Shown: piece by piece, positions 1 through 9,032 of the stretch
Position numbering within the stretch: the first letter of the stretch is position 1
Layout: every line of letters starts with the position of its first letter
Assembly: GCF_002795845.1 (NCBI RefSeq)
Contig: NZ_CP011797.1
Span: forward strand, 62,001 to 126,000
DNA: 64,000 nucleotides
Direction: 5' to 3'
Origin: Reinekea forsetii
Lineage (GTDB): Bacteria > Pseudomonadota > Gammaproteobacteria > Pseudomonadales > Natronospirillaceae
The notes under the pieces: model-generated
Told to the model about the DNA's origin: nothing
Seen by the model: the letters and a program-made list of their open reading frames with translations, nothing else
Databases searched by the model: none
Translations under genes and position numbers: made by a program

Positions 1-22
1 ACCTACCTAGGCCAAGACCGGC

Positions 23-28
23 TATAAT
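23..28 (+). promoter_or_regulatory. -10 promoter element of the DUF3010 gene
   Basis: A perfect TATAAT lies 33 bases upstream of the ATG at 61, and an AAGGA ribosome-binding site lies at 51-55. The matching -35 box would fall at or before the left edge of the window, so the promoter is only partly visible. Confidence 0.5.
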
Positions 29-60
29 CGCCGGATTGACAACGGGATTGAAGGATAAGT

Positions 61-495
61 ATGAAAGTCTGTGGCGTAGAATTAAAAGGCAGCGAAGCGA
101 TTATCAGTTTAGTAGGCTACGACCAGGGCGCCTTTCAAGTGCCCGATTGTCGTCAGCGCTTGTTCACCGTGTCTCAATCTGAGGATACCGACGCGATTCG
201 CCAATTTCAGTTTGCCTTTAAAAAGCTACTGGAGGATTACCATATTGATGAGGTTGTGATCCTGCGACGTGAACAGAAGGGCAAGTTTGCCGGCAGTTCC
301 ACCAGCTTTAAGTTAGAAGCGGCCATTCAGCTAATCGGCCTACCGGTTTCGGTGCTGGCCACGGCCCAGGTCAAGGAGCAATTCAAGGCGGCGCCGCCCT
401 CGACCGACTTCGGCGGTTTGGAGCTGAAGAAATTTCAACAACCGGCCTTTAATGCCGCCTATGCTTTTCTCAATATGAAGTTGAATCAACGCTAG
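61..495 (+). CDS. DUF3010 family protein
   Basis: A 144-residue soluble protein with no signal peptide or membrane segment. It begins MKVCGVELKGSEA and has alternating beta/alpha character with a basic RREQKGKFAG stretch near residue 69; the overall fold suggests an RNase H-like or nucleotide-handling core, but that is inference. Length and N-terminus fit the DUF3010 family of gammaproteobacteria, whose function is unknown to me. The start is supported by AAGGA at 51-55. Its stop overlaps the stop of the convergent YeiH gene by 4 bases, so there is no room for a terminator between them. Confidence 0.8.
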   Translation: MKVCGVELKGSEAIISLVGYDQGAFQVPDCRQRLFTVSQSEDTDAIRQFQFAFKKLLEDYHIDEVVILRREQKGKFAGSSTSFKLEAAIQLIGLPVSVLATAQVKEQFKAAPPSTDFGGLELKKFQQPAFNAAYAFLNMKLNQR

Positions 496-1490
496 TAAAG
501 TAACTGATGGACCACCAGCCCACCGCCGAGCAAGAGCACAAACAGCAATGCGGACAAGATCAGTGGCTTGGCCCCAGCCTGGCGTAGGGCCGCAAAGCGC
601 GTTTGCAGACCCAGCGCCGTCATCGCCAAAATCAACGCGAGCTGCGCGCTAACTTGTAGTGCATGGCGCAGCGCGGCGGGTAAGTCAATCAGGCTGTTTA
701 ACGTCACCATGGCGATAAAGCCAAAGACAAACCAGGGCCAGGGTATCGCCGCCGACGGTCCATTGGCTGTTCCGATCTGAGTGCGCTGATAGAGCCAGCC
801 GATCAGCACGACAACCGGCGCCAGCATCATGACCCGCATCAACTTGGTAATTAGGGCGCTGTTCATGGCGGCAGCATCGATCGCCTGGCCCGCGGCAACC
901 GCCTGGGCGACCTCATGCACGGTACTGCCGATATAGACGCCGAAATTGGCACTGCTGAGCCCGGTCAGGCTAAAAATCAATGGATAGCAAAACAGCGCCA
1001 GGGTACCAAAGACCACAACGGTAGCCACCGCCACGCTGACATCCTGCTGCTTGGCCTTTAATACCGGCTCGGTCGCGAGAATGGCGGCGGCCCCGCACAC
1101 GGCGCTGCCGACCGAGGTCAGAATGGTCGCCTCACGGCTCATTCCGAGGACCCTGACACCGACCCAATAGCCAACCGACAGTACCGAGCCAATCACCACC
1201 AGATCGAGCACGGCGGCCTGCCAACCAACTGCTATCAGTTGTTGTAAGGTCAGATGACTGCCAAAGAGAATAATGCCAATGCGTAAAAGACGTTTTTTAC
1301 TGAAGGCGAGCACCTGCTCGCTGCGCGTCGACCAGGCCGGGGTAAACCCATTGCCCACTAGGATGCCCAGTCCGATGGCCATGGGCAGGGCGCCCAAACC
1401 AAGATGGCGGGCCCACGTCAGTTGCGCCAAGCCATAGGCGATAGCGCCAATCAGGGGGAGCAGAATCCACATTCGCAGCGTCCAGTGCAT
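492..1490 (-). CDS. YeiH family putative sulfate/anion exporter
   Basis: A 332-residue integral membrane protein with about ten hydrophobic segments and the glycine-rich stretches typical of the YeiH/UPF0324 family. Characteristic segments include GLGILVGNGFTP near residues 40-51 and the central SVGSAVCGAAAILATEPV region. The family is described as putative sulfate exporters in the inner membrane; substrate specificity is not shown by the sequence. It is divergent from a LysR regulator with 74 bp between start codons, the same arrangement as yeiE-yeiH in enterobacteria, so the regulator probably controls it. The ATG at 1490 begins MHWTLRMWILLPLIGA, directly entering the first membrane helix. 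Confidence 0.85.
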   Translation of the reverse strand: MHWTLRMWILLPLIGAIAYGLAQLTWARHLGLGALPMAIGLGILVGNGFTPAWSTRSEQVLAFSKKRLLRIGIILFGSHLTLQQLIAVGWQAAVLDLVVIGSVLSVGYWVGVRVLGMSREATILTSVGSAVCGAAAILATEPVLKAKQQDVSVAVATVVVFGTLALFCYPLIFSLTGLSSANFGVYIGSTVHEVAQAVAAGQAIDAAAMNSALITKLMRVMMLAPVVVLIGWLYQRTQIGTANGPSAAIPWPWFVFGFIAMVTLNSLIDLPAALRHALQVSAQLALILAMTALGLQTRFAALRQAGAKPLILSALLFVLLLGGGLVVHQLLY

Positions 1491-1519
1491 TTAGACCTGT
1501 ACTGTACCGCCTGATTTTA

Positions 1520-1540
1520 GTTAAATATATTGGATATAAC
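1520..1540. promoter_or_regulatory. Candidate LysR operator between yeiH-like and LysR genes
   Basis: An imperfect AT-rich inverted repeat, GTTA-ATAT on the left against ATATAAC on the right, sits in the 74-bp divergent region. It fits the general T-N11-A style of LysR binding sites. No consensus for this regulator is known to me, so this is a positional and symmetry argument only. Confidence 0.35.
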
Positions 1541-1564
1541 TTAACCCAAGCATTAGAAAAACTT

Positions 1565-2443
1565 ATGAATGTTAGCTTGAGACAGTTACAGCTTTTCGCT
1601 GCCATCGCCCGCTTGGATTCCCTGACCGCCGCCGCTGATGAGCAAGCCATCAGTCAGTCAGCAGCCAGCCAGTCGTTGAAAGAGCTCGAACGCCAACTGG
1701 GCTATGACCTGTTCCGCAAAATCGGCCGCACGTTGACCCTGACCGAGGCTGGGCAACAGGCCTTGCCGAAAATCCTTCAGGTGTTGATTCACCTGGACAG
1801 CTTGGCCTTTCCACAGGCGGATTTTATTGGCGGCAAGCTGCGCGTCAGTGCCAGCGAAACCATAGCCTCCTATCTGATGCCCAAGCTATTGGCCGGCTTT
1901 ATTGCCAACTACCCGCTAGTCGAGCCCGAGCTCTCGATCCATAACAGTGACGGTGTGATTGAGCGGGTTACCAGCGGCCTAGCGAGTATCGGTTTTATCG
2001 AAGGCCCGACATCGGCAACTGGCGTGTCGATAAATCGCTGGCGGGAAGATCAACTCAAGGTGTTCTGCCGGCCCGATGCACAGTGGCTGAAGTTGGCCAA
2101 GGTGCCGGAAGGTGAATGGTCGACTCTGCCGTGGATCGTGCGTGAAAGGGGATCGGGCACCCGCGCAGTCTTCGATCAAGCCTTTGCCCAGCGCCAGGAA
2201 ACGCCGCGCATTCGCCTCGCGTTGAACCGTCAGGAGGCGATCAAGCAGTCGGTTCGGGCCGGTCTGGGTATCGGCTGCCTGTCCGAGTTGGCCCTGGTCG
2301 ATGAGCTGACAACAGGCACGCTGGTCGAGCTGCCCACCGTACTGCAATTAAAACGCACCTTTGCCATCGTGCATCTGGACAAGGTGGCCCTGACACCGCT
2401 GGTCCATCGGTTTACCGATTTTGCCCAGCATTGGCGTCCCTAA
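1565..2443 (+). CDS. LysR family regulator (YeiE-like)
   Basis: A 292-residue LysR regulator: winged helix-turn-helix in residues 2-60 (SQSAASQSLKELERQLG recognition region) followed by a periplasmic-binding-like effector domain from about residue 88 to the end. Length and divergent pairing with a YeiH transporter match enterobacterial YeiE, which belongs to the CysB-like sulfur-sensing group. It probably binds the palindrome in the 74-bp intergenic region and regulates both genes. The ligand is not deducible from sequence. An earlier in-frame start is not available because the upstream region carries the divergent promoter. Confidence 0.85.
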   Translation: MNVSLRQLQLFAAIARLDSLTAAADEQAISQSAASQSLKELERQLGYDLFRKIGRTLTLTEAGQQALPKILQVLIHLDSLAFPQADFIGGKLRVSASETIASYLMPKLLAGFIANYPLVEPELSIHNSDGVIERVTSGLASIGFIEGPTSATGVSINRWREDQLKVFCRPDAQWLKLAKVPEGEWSTLPWIVRERGSGTRAVFDQAFAQRQETPRIRLALNRQEAIKQSVRAGLGIGCLSELALVDELTTGTLVELPTVLQLKRTFAIVHLDKVALTPLVHRFTDFAQHWRP

Positions 2444-2566
2444 GCATCAAAAGGCGACTTATTTTAAGTCGAATCCTACAGCATTGATTTACATCATGAC
2501 GTTTCATTGCTAAGGTTGGCCTACGATCTATTCATATACTATTGATGTATCTTTGCGAGGCAGAGC

Positions 2567-3547
2567 ATGACCCTAATCATTGGCAAGATAGCGCAGCAGA
2601 AACAGGTCAATGGCCGTGATTTTCCTCTGGTCATTCTTCCGCCGAATGCCGCCGTGGCCAGTGAAAAGTCTGCTTTTCAAGAGTGGATGGCCGATCATCG
2701 CGCAGAGCTGCACGCCAAGTTGATCGATCACGGCGCCCTGCTGTTCCGTGGCTTTCCCGTCACCGATGCCGAAGGCTTCGAAGCGATGCTGGATCAGACG
2801 GCTTATCAAAACATGCCCTATGTCGGCGGCGCCGCACCGCGAACCCAGGTAACCCAGTCGCGTATCGTGACTGCGAATGAATCGCCGGCGACGGAAACGA
2901 TCCCGTTTCACCACGAGATGGCCCAGACGCCTCATCCACCCGGCTATATCTTTTTCTATTGCGATATAGCGCCCGAAACCGGGGGTGCGACATCCATCCT
3001 GCATTCGGCAGAAATCTGTTCTGCCTTTTTTGACGTGGATACCGACTATGCCGAGAAAATTGAGCGTGAGGGTGTGCGCTATATCCGGGTAATGCCTGCG
3101 GTCACTGATACCCAATCGCCAATTGGGCGATCCTGGCAGGAAACCTTTAAGGTCGAGACACGGGCCCAGTGCGAGCAGGTACTGCTGGAACACAAGATGA
3201 CTTGGGCCTGGCTCGATAACGACGAGCTGCGCACCGAATCGCAAACGCTGCCGGCGATCCGTTTTGATAACGAAAGCCAGCAGAAAACCTTTTTCAATTC
3301 CATTCTGGCCGTCTACACCGGCTGGGACGACGCGCGTAATGTCGCCAATAAGGCGGTGGTGAGTTGTGACGGCGAAGTCATGGACGCCCAAGTCATGGCT
3401 AAAACGGTCCAGCGGATGGCGCAGCTGTGCGTTAACTTCAGTTGGCACAGTCAGGATGTGTTGTTCCTCAACAACCACACGGTGTTGCATGCACGTCAAC
3501 CCTTTACCGGGCAACGACGGATTCTCGCCTCGATTGCCTACAAGTAA
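2567..3547 (+). CDS. TauD/TfdA family Fe(II)/2-oxoglutarate dioxygenase
   Basis: A 326-residue cytosolic oxygenase. The metal-binding triad of the family can be read as H115-x-E117 (FHHEMAQT) and H308 near the C-terminus (VLHARQPF), with R317/R318 as candidates for binding 2-oxoglutarate. The HxE variant in place of HxD and the HHEMAQT context resemble the SyrP/clavaminate-type branch, often tied to amino-acid or secondary metabolite hydroxylation, rather than taurine dioxygenases. No biosynthetic or sulfonate-transport genes lie beside it, so the substrate is unknown. A GC-rich hairpin follows the gene. Confidence 0.85.
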   Translation: MTLIIGKIAQQKQVNGRDFPLVILPPNAAVASEKSAFQEWMADHRAELHAKLIDHGALLFRGFPVTDAEGFEAMLDQTAYQNMPYVGGAAPRTQVTQSRIVTANESPATETIPFHHEMAQTPHPPGYIFFYCDIAPETGGATSILHSAEICSAFFDVDTDYAEKIEREGVRYIRVMPAVTDTQSPIGRSWQETFKVETRAQCEQVLLEHKMTWAWLDNDELRTESQTLPAIRFDNESQQKTFFNSILAVYTGWDDARNVANKAVVSCDGEVMDAQVMAKTVQRMAQLCVNFSWHSQDVLFLNNHTVLHARQPFTGQRRILASIAYK

Positions 3548-3620
3548 GGCTTATGCCCTGTAAGGGGCTTCGCCGCGACTAACCAGAGCCAATTAGCATA
3601 AAACCGCGAATGTGCCTACA

Positions 3621-3660
3621 AAAAGTGCCCTTTTCTGCCGAAAAGGGGGCATTCTGCTTT
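3621..3660 (+). terminator. Hairpin after the TauD-like gene
   Basis: The arms GCCCTTTT and AAAAGGGGGC can pair across a short loop and are followed by a T-containing stretch (ATTCTGCTTT). This lies between the TauD-like gene and the transketolase gene and probably separates their transcription. The stem is imperfect by two extra G residues. Confidence 0.45.
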
Positions 3661-3750
3661 GCCTCGCCGCCTCCTTTCTGGGACAATCCGCCGCTCTAAT
3701 TATCAATGCTGTCAACGTCAATCACTCCCTATTCTGAGGAAAGAGTAAAG

Positions 3751-5742
3751 ATGCCTTCACGCAGTGAACTTGCCAATGCGATTCGTGCCCTGAGCATGGA
3801 TGCCGTTCAAAAAGCCAAATCCGGTCACCCAGGTGCACCCATGGGTATGGCCGATATCGCCCAGGTACTTTGGGCCGACTATTTACAACACAATCCGGCT
3901 AACCCGAAGTGGTTTAACCGAGATCGTTTTGTGTTGTCAAACGGCCACGGCTCGATGTTGCACTACTCATTGCTGCACCTGAGTGGTTACGATCTGACCA
4001 TTGATGATCTGAAGAATTTTCGTCAACTGCATTCGCGCACGCCAGGTCATCCTGAATACGGCTATACACCCGGCGTTGAAACCACTACTGGGCCCTTGGG
4101 TCAGGGTATCGCCAATGCTGTTGGTATGGCGATGGCGGAAAAGGTTTTGGCCGCGCAGTTTAACCGCCCAGGACATGAGGTTGTCGATCACAACACCTAC
4201 GTCTTTCTTGGCGACGGTTGCATGATGGAAGGCGTTTCCCACGAAGTCAGTTCGCTGGCCGGCACCTTGGGTCTGGGTAAGCTGATTGCCTTTTATGACG
4301 ACAATGGCATTTCAATCGATGGCGAAGTGGAAGGTTGGTTTACCGATGACACGGTCAAACGCTTCGAAGCCTATGGCTGGCAGGTGATCCCGCGGGTCAA
4401 TGGCCACGATGCAGAAGAAATTCATCAAGCGATTGCTACCGCCAAGGCCAATTCCGACCAGCCAACGCTGATTTGCTGCAAGACCATTATTGGTTTTGGC
4501 TCACCGAACAAAGAAGGTAAGGAAGATTGCCACGGCGCGCCGCTCGGCGATGATGAAATAGCCCTGACTCGAGCTCGGCTCGGTTGGACGGCAGCACCTT
4601 TTGAGATTCCAACACCGATTAAATCGGCTTGGGATGCAACGGCACCGGGTGCCCAGCGCGAAGCCGCGTGGGATGAACGCTTTGAGGCCTATCGAGCAGC
4701 TTTTCCTGAGTTAGCCGATGAGTTTGCGCGCCGTATGCAGGGTCAATTGCCGGCCAGTTTTGGCAGCGATTCCGCAGCCTTTATCGCTGCGGTCAACACC
4801 AAGGGTGAGACCATCGCCAGCCGTAAGGCATCGCAGAACTCTATTGAAGCCCTAGCGCCGCACTTGCCGGAGCTCTTTGGCGGTTCGGCTGACTTAGCCG
4901 CGTCCAACCTAACCCTGTGGAGTGGTGCGCAGGGCATTAGCAGTGCGGATCCCTCGGGTAACTACTGTTACTACGGTGTGCGTGAATTCGGTATGTCCGC
5001 CATCATGAACGGCATCAGCGTACACGGTGGCTTGAAGCCCTATGGTGCGACCTTCTTTATCTTTATGGAATATGCCCGTAACGCGATTCGTATGGCCGCT
5101 ATCATGAAGCAGCCGGTGATTCATGTGTATACCCACGATTCCATCGGTCTGGGCGAAGATGGTCCGACTCACCAGCCGGTTGAACAGCTGGCGGCCATGC
5201 GCGCCACACCGAACCTGCACACCTGGCGTCCAGCCGATGCGGTTGAAAGTGCCGTGGCCTGGGTCGCGGCGATTGAAAGCACCGAAACCCCAACGGCGTT
5301 GGTGTTTTCACGCCAAAACCTGGCTCACTCGGTGCGCACGGCTGAGCAGCTAAGCAATATTCGTAAGGGGGCCTATGTATTGCGTGCGCCTCAGGCTCCG
5401 GCCGACCTGGTATTGATTAGTACCGGCTCAGAAGTCACCTTGGCGCTCGAAGCGGCCGAGGTGCTAAGTGCCCAAGGTAAAAACGTCCAGGTCGTCTCGA
5501 TGCCTTGTACCACGGTATTTGATGCCCAAGATTCAGCCTACCAAGAGTCGGTCTTGCCGACCGGTGTGAAGCGCTTTGCTATCGAAGCGGCAACCAAGGA
5601 TTTCTGGTATAAGTATGTGGGTCTGGAGGGCGGCATTATCGGAATGTCCAGCTTCGGTGAGTCGGCGCCCGCCGGTGAGCTGTTCAAGCATTTTGGCATC
5701 AGCTCGGCGGCCCTGGTCGCGCTAGTTGAGGCTAAACTCTAA
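3751..5742 (+). CDS. tkt: Transketolase
   Basis: A 663-residue thiamine-diphosphate enzyme of the pentose phosphate pathway that moves two-carbon units between sugar phosphates. Seen: N-terminal substrate region [10 protein letters not shown], the TPP-binding motif [12 protein letters not shown], the central pyrimidine domain with [11 protein letters not shown] and the C-terminal transketolase domain. Length matches the usual 660-670 residues. An upstream in-frame ATG at 3706 exists, but the ATG at 3751 is chosen because GAGGAAAG lies just upstream and the protein then begins at [17 protein letters not shown] as in homologues. It is not followed by the gapA/pgk genes that often accompany tkt in pseudomonads. 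Confidence 0.96.
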   Translation: MPSRSELANAIRALSMDAVQKAKSGHPGAPMGMADIAQVLWADYLQHNPANPKWFNRDRFVLSNGHGSMLHYSLLHLSGYDLTIDDLKNFRQLHSRTPGHPEYGYTPGVETTTGPLGQGIANAVGMAMAEKVLAAQFNRPGHEVVDHNTYVFLGDGCMMEGVSHEVSSLAGTLGLGKLIAFYDDNGISIDGEVEGWFTDDTVKRFEAYGWQVIPRVNGHDAEEIHQAIATAKANSDQPTLICCKTIIGFGSPNKEGKEDCHGAPLGDDEIALTRARLGWTAAPFEIPTPIKSAWDATAPGAQREAAWDERFEAYRAAFPELADEFARRMQGQLPASFGSDSAAFIAAVNTKGETIASRKASQNSIEALAPHLPELFGGSADLAASNLTLWSGAQGISSADPSGNYCYYGVREFGMSAIMNGISVHGGLKPYGATFFIFMEYARNAIRMAAIMKQPVIHVYTHDSIGLGEDGPTHQPVEQLAAMRATPNLHTWRPADAVESAVAWVAAIESTETPTALVFSRQNLAHSVRTAEQLSNIRKGAYVLRAPQAPADLVLISTGSEVTLALEAAEVLSAQGKNVQVVSMPCTTVFDAQDSAYQESVLPTGVKRFAIEAATKDFWYKYVGLEGGIIGMSSFGESAPAGELFKHFGISSAALVALVEAKL

Positions 5743-5758
5743 GCCTGCCTGAGCCCTT

Positions 5759-5789
5759 CCCACCCCAGCCAGTTTGGCTGCGCGGTGGG
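5759..5789 (+). terminator. Hairpin after transketolase
   Basis: CCCACC and GGTGGG flank an inner GCCA/TGGC pair, giving a two-part stem 16 bases after the tkt stop. There is no clear T-run, so it may be a bidirectional stem between the convergent tkt and zinc-ribbon genes rather than a classical intrinsic terminator. Confidence 0.4.
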
Positions 5790-5854
5790 TAGGCTTGATT
5801 ATAGACCCCACCATTCGCTCTATCTTTGCCTCCCTGTCGCCACCCCGGGCGGGA

Positions 5855-6022
5855 TCAACGCGTCTGTGCCCCGCCTTTTAAGGGTTCGATAAGCTCGGCT
5901 TCAAGATGAACGACACGGCCTTTACTGACCAGTTGTTGGCACTGGTTGCAGACGTAATCGCGGCAACCGCAAGCGACCAAGACCTCAAGCGGCTGTTGGC
6001 AGTCTGGACACAGATAAGTCAT
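5855..6022 (-). CDS. Short zinc-ribbon protein (YfgJ C-terminal-like)
   Basis: A 55-residue protein starting MTYLCPDCQQPLEVLVACG with a second knuckle CNQCQQLVSKGRVV. The pattern CPDC...QPL.VL.ACG..DY.C closely matches the C-terminal half of E. coli YfgJ, which carries two zinc ribbons; here only that half is present. The start at 6022 is chosen because AGGAGAGGAAAG precedes it directly, although the frame stays open upstream to 6127. Function is unknown; a small zinc-binding protein that may contact nucleic acid or protein is a guess. Not co-directional with either neighbour. Confidence 0.7.
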   Translation of the reverse strand: MTYLCPDCQQPLEVLVACGCRDYVCNQCQQLVSKGRVVHLEAELIEPLKGGAQTR

Positions 6023-6188
6023 CTTTCCTCTCCTGTATTTAACTCTAAAAAGCATAGTGAATTGAACTGCATCTGCTCTGATATGCATCAACAGCAGGCG
6101 AGTATCTGTATCAAAATAGTGCCGCAATCAATGTTAACCCGTTGTTAACGAAACCCCTCTCTGTCAGTGTCAGCAGGGTGTAACTGTG

Positions 6189-6290
6189 TATAATGAAAAA
6201 GTAACAAGGTTCATGTCTTGACCGGAAGGTCAGGATTGCTTAAGGTGGTAGTGATTCCGCCCATAAGTTGCGCCGAGCGTAACGAAAACC
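6189..6290 (+). promoter_or_regulatory. Promoter and possibly structured leader of the BMP operon
   Basis: A perfect TATAAT at 6189-6194 predicts a start near 6201 and a leader of about 115 nt before the ATG at 6316. Three local stems can be drawn: 6216-6235 (8 bp with one G-U pair, GGAA loop of the GNRA type), 6244-6261 (GGTGG/CCGCC) and 6267-6283 (GTTGCG/CGTAAC). The -35 box is poor. The arrangement could be a cis-regulatory RNA for purine or nucleoside uptake, but I do not recognise any known riboswitch core here. Confidence 0.4.
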
Positions 6291-6315
6291 AAAATAATAT
6301 TAGAGGGGATTTTCC

Positions 6316-7314
6316 ATGAAAGCATTATTAACGCTTGCTGCTTCGGCGGTTATCGGTTTATCTGCATCTGCGATTGCCGCAGATTTTGCGCCGGCTGTAA
6401 TTTATGACACCGCGGGTAAATTTGATAAGTCCTTTAACGAAGATGTATTCCGCAATGGCGCAGAACAATTCGTTAAGGACAAGGGTATTCAGGTTCGTGA
6501 GTTTGAACCTCAGAACGAAGAGCAGCGTGAGCAAGGTTTGCGTCGCTTAGCCAGCCGTGGCCAAAGCCCGATTGTTGCGGTAGGTTTCAGTTTTGGCAGT
6601 TCAGTGGAAAAAGTTGCGGCCGAATTCCCGGACAGCCAATTTGTGATCATCGATTCGGTGGTTGACCTGCCCAACGTCCAGTCCATTGTTTTTGCTGAGC
6701 ACGAAGGTTCTTTCCTCGTCGGTGCCTTAGCGGCGATGAAGTCAGAGTCGGGCACCGCAGGCTTTATCGGTGGCGTAAATATTCCATTGATTCAGAAGTT
6801 CTCGTGCGGTTTTGAGCAGGGCTTTAAACATATCAACAAGAATGGCACCGTCTATTCAGAAATGATCTCAACCGACTTCTCTGGCTTTAACGATCCAGCC
6901 GGTGGTTCAGAGCTGGCGAAAAGCCAGATCTCTAAAGGCGCTGATGTACTCTTTGCAGCAGCCGGCGGCAGCGGTAGCGGCGTTTACCAAGCGGCGAAAG
7001 ACGCGGGTAAGTACGCTATCGGCGTCGACTCCAACCAAAACTATCTGATGCCGGGTACCATGTTAACTTCTATGGTTAAGAAGGTCGGACTGGCCAGCTA
7101 TGAAAGCTGGGAAGCAGCTCAGGCTGGTACTTGGACGGGTGGCGTCAAGGTTCTCGATTTGGCCGCTGGCGGTGTCGATTACGCCATGGACGAGTTCAAT
7201 GCGTCATTGGTAACCGCCGATATGAAGACCAAGGTAGACGCCATTAAGGCCGATATCATCTCCGGTAAGATCAAGGTTCATGATTACATGACCACTGACA
7301 GCTGCAGTTACTAA
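6316..7314 (+). CDS. BMP family ABC transporter substrate-binding protein
   Basis: A 332-residue periplasmic protein with a signal peptide of about 22 residues (MKALLTLAASAVIGLSASAIA) cleaved before ADFAPAV. It belongs to the BMP/PnrA family that binds purine nucleosides or related ligands: the start of the mature domain (VIYDTAGKFDKSFNED) and the central GFIGGVNIPLI segment are typical. There is no lipobox cysteine, so it is predicted to be a free periplasmic protein instead of a lipoprotein. Start supported by GAGGGGAT upstream. It heads an importer operon and is separated from the ATPase gene by a 16-bp-stem hairpin. Confidence 0.92.
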   Translation: MKALLTLAASAVIGLSASAIAADFAPAVIYDTAGKFDKSFNEDVFRNGAEQFVKDKGIQVREFEPQNEEQREQGLRRLASRGQSPIVAVGFSFGSSVEKVAAEFPDSQFVIIDSVVDLPNVQSIVFAEHEGSFLVGALAAMKSESGTAGFIGGVNIPLIQKFSCGFEQGFKHINKNGTVYSEMISTDFSGFNDPAGGSELAKSQISKGADVLFAAAGGSGSGVYQAAKDAGKYAIGVDSNQNYLMPGTMLTSMVKKVGLASYESWEAAQAGTWTGGVKVLDLAAGGVDYAMDEFNASLVTADMKTKVDAIKADIISGKIKVHDYMTTDSCSY

Positions 7315-7327
7315 GCTCTAGCAGCTT

Positions 7328-7363
7328 CGAAGCGGACACAAACAGTCGTTTGTGCCCGCTTCG
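7328..7363 (+). repeat. Strong intra-operon hairpin after the BMP gene
   Basis: A 16-bp stem with one mismatch (CGAAGCGG-C-ACAAAC against GTTTGTG-C-CGCTTCG) closes a 4-base AGTC loop 13 bases after the BMP stop. No T-run follows. Such structures commonly protect the upstream message from 3' decay or cause partial termination, giving more binding protein than membrane components. Confidence 0.75.
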
Positions 7364-7454
7364 CACCTTATAACACCCAAGAATTCTCTATAGTTTCGGC
7401 GGCATTGATGCAGCCAGAATTAAATACTTTCCAATTATAAACATCAGGTGAGCC

Positions 7455-9032
7455 ATGACCGCTCAGACAGCTGGTACTGCGCAACTCGCCATCGAATTAC
7501 GCGGAATAGACAAGCGTTTCGGTGCTGTGCACGCGAATAAGTATATCGATCTTCAGGTTGAGAAAGGCACCATCCACGGCATAGTGGGTGAAAACGGCGC
7601 CGGGAAATCGACCCTGATGAGCATCATCTACGGTTTTTATGAGGCCGATGAAGGCCAAATATACATCGATGGCCAGCAAACTCGCATTTCTGACTCTAAA
7701 GCGGCCATCAGCGCCGGCATCGGCATGGTGCATCAACATTTCATGTTGATTCAGAACTTCACGGCACTGGAAAACGTCATACTTGGCGCCGAAGGCGGCA
7801 TGTTGTTGAATGTCAGCATGGCCAAGGCGCGCGCCGAGCTAGAACGCTTGGCGCGCGAATATGGCCTAGATGTGCCCTTGGATATACCGGTCGAACGGCT
7901 GTCTGTTGGTTTGCAGCAGCGCATTGAAATACTCAAGGCGCTCTATCGCGGCGCGCGTATTTTGATCCTCGACGAGCCCACCGGTGTGTTAACGCCGCAG
8001 GAAACAGAACACCTGTTTAAGGTTTTGGCCGCGCTAAAAGAACAGGGTACAACGGTCATGTTGATTACCCACAAATTGCAGGAAATTATGGCCGCGACCG
8101 ACAATGTTAGCGTGATGCGCCGTGGTGAAATGGTTGCCCATGTGGTGACGAGCGAAACCAGTCGTGAGCAGTTGGCTGAACTGATGGTCGGGCGCAAGGT
8201 GTTACTCCAGGTTGATAAGGGAGAGGCCAACCCAGGCAAGGTGCTATTGCAGGTGGATAAGCTGTCGTGGCGTGACCCGAGTGGCGTATTGCGCCTGGAT
8301 CAGGTGAATTTAACCGTACGCGCGGGTGAGATTGTCGGCATCGCCGGGGTGAGCGGTAACGGTCAGTCCGAGCTGCTCGATGTCCTATCCGGTATTCGAC
8401 CCTTGCAACAGGGCAGCATCACCCTAAATGGGCATCAAATCACCAACCTGGAGCCGGTTAACCCGGCCCAGGTTCGGCAGTACAAGGTCGGTCATATACC
8501 GGAAGACCGCCATAAGATGGGTCTGATCAACAGTTTTGCCGCCGATGAGGCCTTTGTACTCGGGTATCACCGCAAGGCCGAGTACAACCACCGACTCATG
8601 ACCAAGCGCGAGGCCATTACCGCCGATTGTGCCGAGAAAATGGCCAAGTGGGATGTTCGCCCGCAGGATCCAGCCCTAAAAACGGCCAACTTCTCCGGGG
8701 GTAATCAACAGAAGCTGGTCATTGCTCGAGAAATGGAGCAAAACCCGGACATTCTATTAGTGGGTCAACCCACGCGTGGGGTCGATATCGGTGCCATCGA
8801 AGCGATTCACCAGCAAATTATCGGTATGCGCGACGCGGATAAGGCCGTGCTGTTAGTGTCGGTCGAATTGGAAGAGATCATGAGTTTAGCCGACCGTATT
8901 CTGGTGATGTTCGATGGCAAGATTGTCGGCGAAATTCCGGCTCAAATGGCCACCGAAACCATGCTGGGGCTAATGATGGCCAATATCCTGCCCGATGAAG
9001 TCAGGCAGTTGCAGAGCGGAGCGCAGTCATGA
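7455..9032 (+). CDS. ABC transporter ATP-binding protein (double NBD, nucleoside type)
   Basis: A 525-residue protein with two fused ATPase domains, as in sugar/nucleoside importers (RbsA, NupA type). Domain 1 (about residues 10-245) has Walker A GENGAGKST, signature LSVGLQQRIEI and Walker B ILILDEPT. Domain 2 (about 265-500) has a degenerate Walker A, GVSGNGQSE, signature FSGGNQQKLVIA and a Walker B region reading LLVGQPTRG. Loss of the P-loop lysine in the second domain is normal for this family. The stop overlaps the next gene's start by 4 bases, indicating translational coupling. Start preceded by AGGTGA. Confidence 0.93.
   Translation: MTAQTAGTAQLAIELRGIDKRFGAVHANKYIDLQVEKGTIHGIVGENGAGKSTLMSIIYGFYEADEGQIYIDGQQTRISDSKAAISAGIGMVHQHFMLIQNFTALENVILGAEGGMLLNVSMAKARAELERLAREYGLDVPLDIPVERLSVGLQQRIEILKALYRGARILILDEPTGVLTPQETEHLFKVLAALKEQGTTVMLITHKLQEIMAATDNVSVMRRGEMVAHVVTSETSREQLAELMVGRKVLLQVDKGEANPGKVLLQVDKLSWRDPSGVLRLDQVNLTVRAGEIVGIAGVSGNGQSELLDVLSGIRPLQQGSITLNGHQITNLEPVNPAQVRQYKVGHIPEDRHKMGLINSFAADEAFVLGYHRKAEYNHRLMTKREAITADCAEKMAKWDVRPQDPALKTANFSGGNQQKLVIAREMEQNPDILLVGQPTRGVDIGAIEAIHQQIIGMRDADKAVLLVSVELEEIMSLADRILVMFDGKIVGEIPAQMATETMLGLMMANILPDEVRQLQSGAQS

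Noticed and set aside
2573-3514. 313-codon minus-strand open frame opposite the TauD-like gene
   Set aside because: It is the antisense of a gene with clear catalytic motifs, has no ribosome-binding site and no family likeness.
6195-6315. Known purine (guanine/adenine) riboswitch
   Set aside because: The conserved three-way junction core and its loop sequences are not present; only local stems can be drawn.
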